From assembly GCF_020177335.1 (NCBI RefSeq), contig NZ_JAIVMG010000009.1, forward strand, positions 62,001 through 126,000: a stretch of 64,000 nucleotides of DNA, written 5' to 3'. Below, piece after piece: positions 62,615-64,000 of this stretch. Each line of letters begins with the position of its first letter. The stretch's first letter is position 1. Position numbers and translations under genes: made by a program. The notes beneath the pieces are model-generated. The model was not told the DNA's origin, did not search any database, and was given only the letters and a program-made list of their open reading frames with translations. This stretch comes from Stappia indica. Its GTDB lineage: Bacteria; Pseudomonadota; Alphaproteobacteria; Rhizobiales; Stappiaceae.

Positions 62615-64000
62615 TCAGACCGTTTCCGCCGGCAACGCCTCGCCGCGCCGCCAGGTGGGCGCGTCCTCCAGGCACCGTTTCATCAGCTCGGGCAACTCCT
62701 CCACGGACACCGCCCGGCTGAACAGGAACCCTTGCGCGGTGCGGCATCCGGCCTTGCTGAGCAGGGTGAACTGTTCCTGGGTTTCCACCCCTTCCACCAG
62801 CACAGCAATCCGAAGCTGACGCGCCAGCGACACGATCGCCTCGATGATCGACAGGCTGTGCAGGTCGGTGTCGAGCGACTTGACGAAACTGCGGTCGATC
62901 TTCAGCTCGTCCCACTCGAACTTGCGCAGGTAGGAAAGGGCCGAATAGCCGGTGCCGAAATCGTCAAGGGCAATCGAGACGCCGATCTCGCGCAGCCGGC
63001 GCAGCGCCGAAACCGCCCGCTCCGTGTCGCTCATGACGACGCTTTCGGTCACTTCCAGCTTGAGCCGCGTGGCGGCGAGGCCGGTCTCGGACAGAACCGC
63101 GCGCACGGTCTCCACCATATCCTCGCGCACGAGCTGGGCGACCGACAGATTGACGGACACCGCCAGGCCATCGCCGAGCCGCACCGCGTCGCGGCAGGCC
63201 GATTCCAGCACGGTCCGCCCCACTTCGATGATCCGGCCAGACGCCTCGGCGATGGGAATGAACTCGGCCGGCGAGATCCAGCCCAGATCCGCATGATGCC
63301 AGCGCGCCAGCGCCTCGATGCCGGTGGTCCGGCCGGTCTGCATCTCGATTTGCGGCTGGTAGTAGGGCCGGATCTCCCCACGCGCGAGCGCGGCGGGAAA
63401 ATCCGCCTCGATCTGCCTGCGGCGCATGATGGCCGCGCGCATGGACGGATCGTAGGTGTGCACTCGGCCCTTGCCTCGGGCCTTGGCATGTCCAAGAGCG
63501 AGATCCGCATCCCGCAGCAGCGCTTCGCGCGCATCCGGCCCACATTCCTCGCCAAGCGCAAGACCGATGGTCGCATTCACGACGACGTTGCCGCCAACGA
63601 CCTCATGCGGCCTGCGCAGCACCGTAACCATATGCTGCGCCTTCTCCATTGCTTCGGCCTGTCCGCCCTCGACGGTCAGCAGCGCGATGAACTCGTCGCC
63701 GCCCACCCGCGAGACCAGATTGCCCTCGCCCCAGTCATCGACGATCCGCTGCAGCCGCCGCGCCACCGACACCAAAAGGTCGTCGCCGGCCGCATGGCCG
63801 AGCATGTCGTTGACGGCCTTGAAGCCATCGAGATCGATGGCGAGCACGGCGATCTGCCGCCCGTCCTGCGGCTGGCAGTCGGTCCGGGTAAGCGCCTGGG
63901 TGAAGGCCAGCCGGTTCGGCAAGCCGGTCAGCGAATCGTGTTGAGCCAGGAACTCGAACTTGCGGGCGTTGTTCTGCGCCTCCTCATGGGCGCGGCGGAG
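62615..64000 (-). CDS. GGDEF-EAL cyclic di-GMP protein, N-terminal end outside window
   Basis: The frame is open to the right edge (first residues in the window LRRAHEEAQNNARKFEFLAQHDSLTGLPNRLAF), so the start lies beyond base 64000. The GGDEF domain keeps DLDGFKAVND and VGGDEF, so diguanylate cyclase activity is possible. The EAL domain shows EALARWHH, the metal/catalytic motifs including SVNLSVAQL and LDDFGTGYSALSYL, ending in KCLEDAPTW. Both domains look intact. A coiled stretch before the GGDEF suggests a sensory part upstream. Confidence 0.95.
   Translation of the reverse strand, partial: LRRAHEEAQNNARKFEFLAQHDSLTGLPNRLAFTQALTRTDCQPQDGRQIAVLAIDLDGFKAVNDMLGHAAGDDLLVSVARRLQRIVDDWGEGNLVSRVGGDEFIALLTVEGGQAEAMEKAQHMVTVLRRPHEVVGGNVVVNATIGLALGEECGPDAREALLRDADLALGHAKARGKGRVHTYDPSMRAAIMRRRQIEADFPAALARGEIRPYYQPQIEMQTGRTTGIEALARWHHADLGWISPAEFIPIAEASGRIIEVGRTVLESACRDAVRLGDGLAVSVNLSVAQLVREDMVETVRAVLSETGLAATRLKLEVTESVVMSDTERAVSALRRLREIGVSIALDDFGTGYSALSYLRKFEWDELKIDRSFVKSLDTDLHSLSIIEAIVSLARQLRIAVLVEGVETQEQFTLLSKAGCRTAQGFLFSRAVSVEELPELMKRCLEDAPTWRRGEALPAETV

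Overview
The window is one contiguous piece of a high-GC alphaproteobacterial chromosome. The main evidence is a Caulobacter-type flagellar operon (fliF-fliG-fliH-fliN-flbD, with flhA) next to a gene for the CtrA inhibitor SciP, CtrA-like TTAA-N7-TTAA boxes, a PmtA-type methyltransferase after mnmA, and BKACE/carnitine genes. A marine or soil Hyphomicrobiales (for example Stappiaceae-like) or a related order fits, but the genus cannot be fixed from sequence alone. No rRNA, tRNA, CRISPR array, insertion sequence or prophage was recognised. Both ends cut genes: a glutathionyl-hydroquinone reductase at the left and a GGDEF-EAL protein at the right.

Layout. 1-6.7 kb: small housekeeping and hypothetical genes (GHR-type GST, Nudix, serine hydrolase, metallophosphoesterase, YbaK, GNAT), plus a 37-codon ORF with a strong ribosome binding site and its own terminator. 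6.3-18.3 kb: flagellar and cell-cycle block on the minus strand (flhA, flbD, fliN, fliH, fliG, fliF, sciP, flgD, fliK), with CtrA-like boxes at fliF, sciP and a small 93-aa gene, and a sigma-54 promoter with an upstream palindromic enhancer candidate at fliK. 18.6-20.5 kb: mnmA-pmtA. 20.6-26.7 kb: an exported phytase-like/esterase-like protein, then a three-gene surface-polymer type operon (ATP-grasp, FemAB-like acyltransferase, flippase). 27-30.2 kb: FabI-type reductase plus a DUF3141 alpha/beta hydrolase.

30.1-38.2 kb holds the most unusual locus: four tightly coupled minus-strand genes. They encode a 782-aa beta-repeat protein, a protein resembling PT-barrel prenyltransferases, an alpha/alpha-toroid protein with a DxDD motif like class II terpene cyclases, and a 1237-residue propeller/amphipathic-helix/membrane protein. 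An AT-rich leader with a perfect 10-bp-arm inverted repeat precedes them. I cannot assign this set to a known system.

38.4-42.4 kb: a Mn/Zn/Fe-type ABC importer with Fur-family boxes. 42.7-47.8 kb: a GlpR-like regulator and a Ugp-type glycerol-3-phosphate or polyol ABC importer with a paired operator. 47.9-52 kb: SGNH hydrolase, AprI/Inh-like lipoprotein, AraC regulator and a CPA1 antiporter. 52.1-60.5 kb: a dipeptide-type ABC importer joined to L-carnitine dehydrogenase and a dehydrocarnitine-cleaving BKACE, facing a CdhR-like GATase1-AraC regulator. 60.5-64 kb: a membrane-anchored glycosyltransferase, a second BKACE and the GGDEF-EAL protein.
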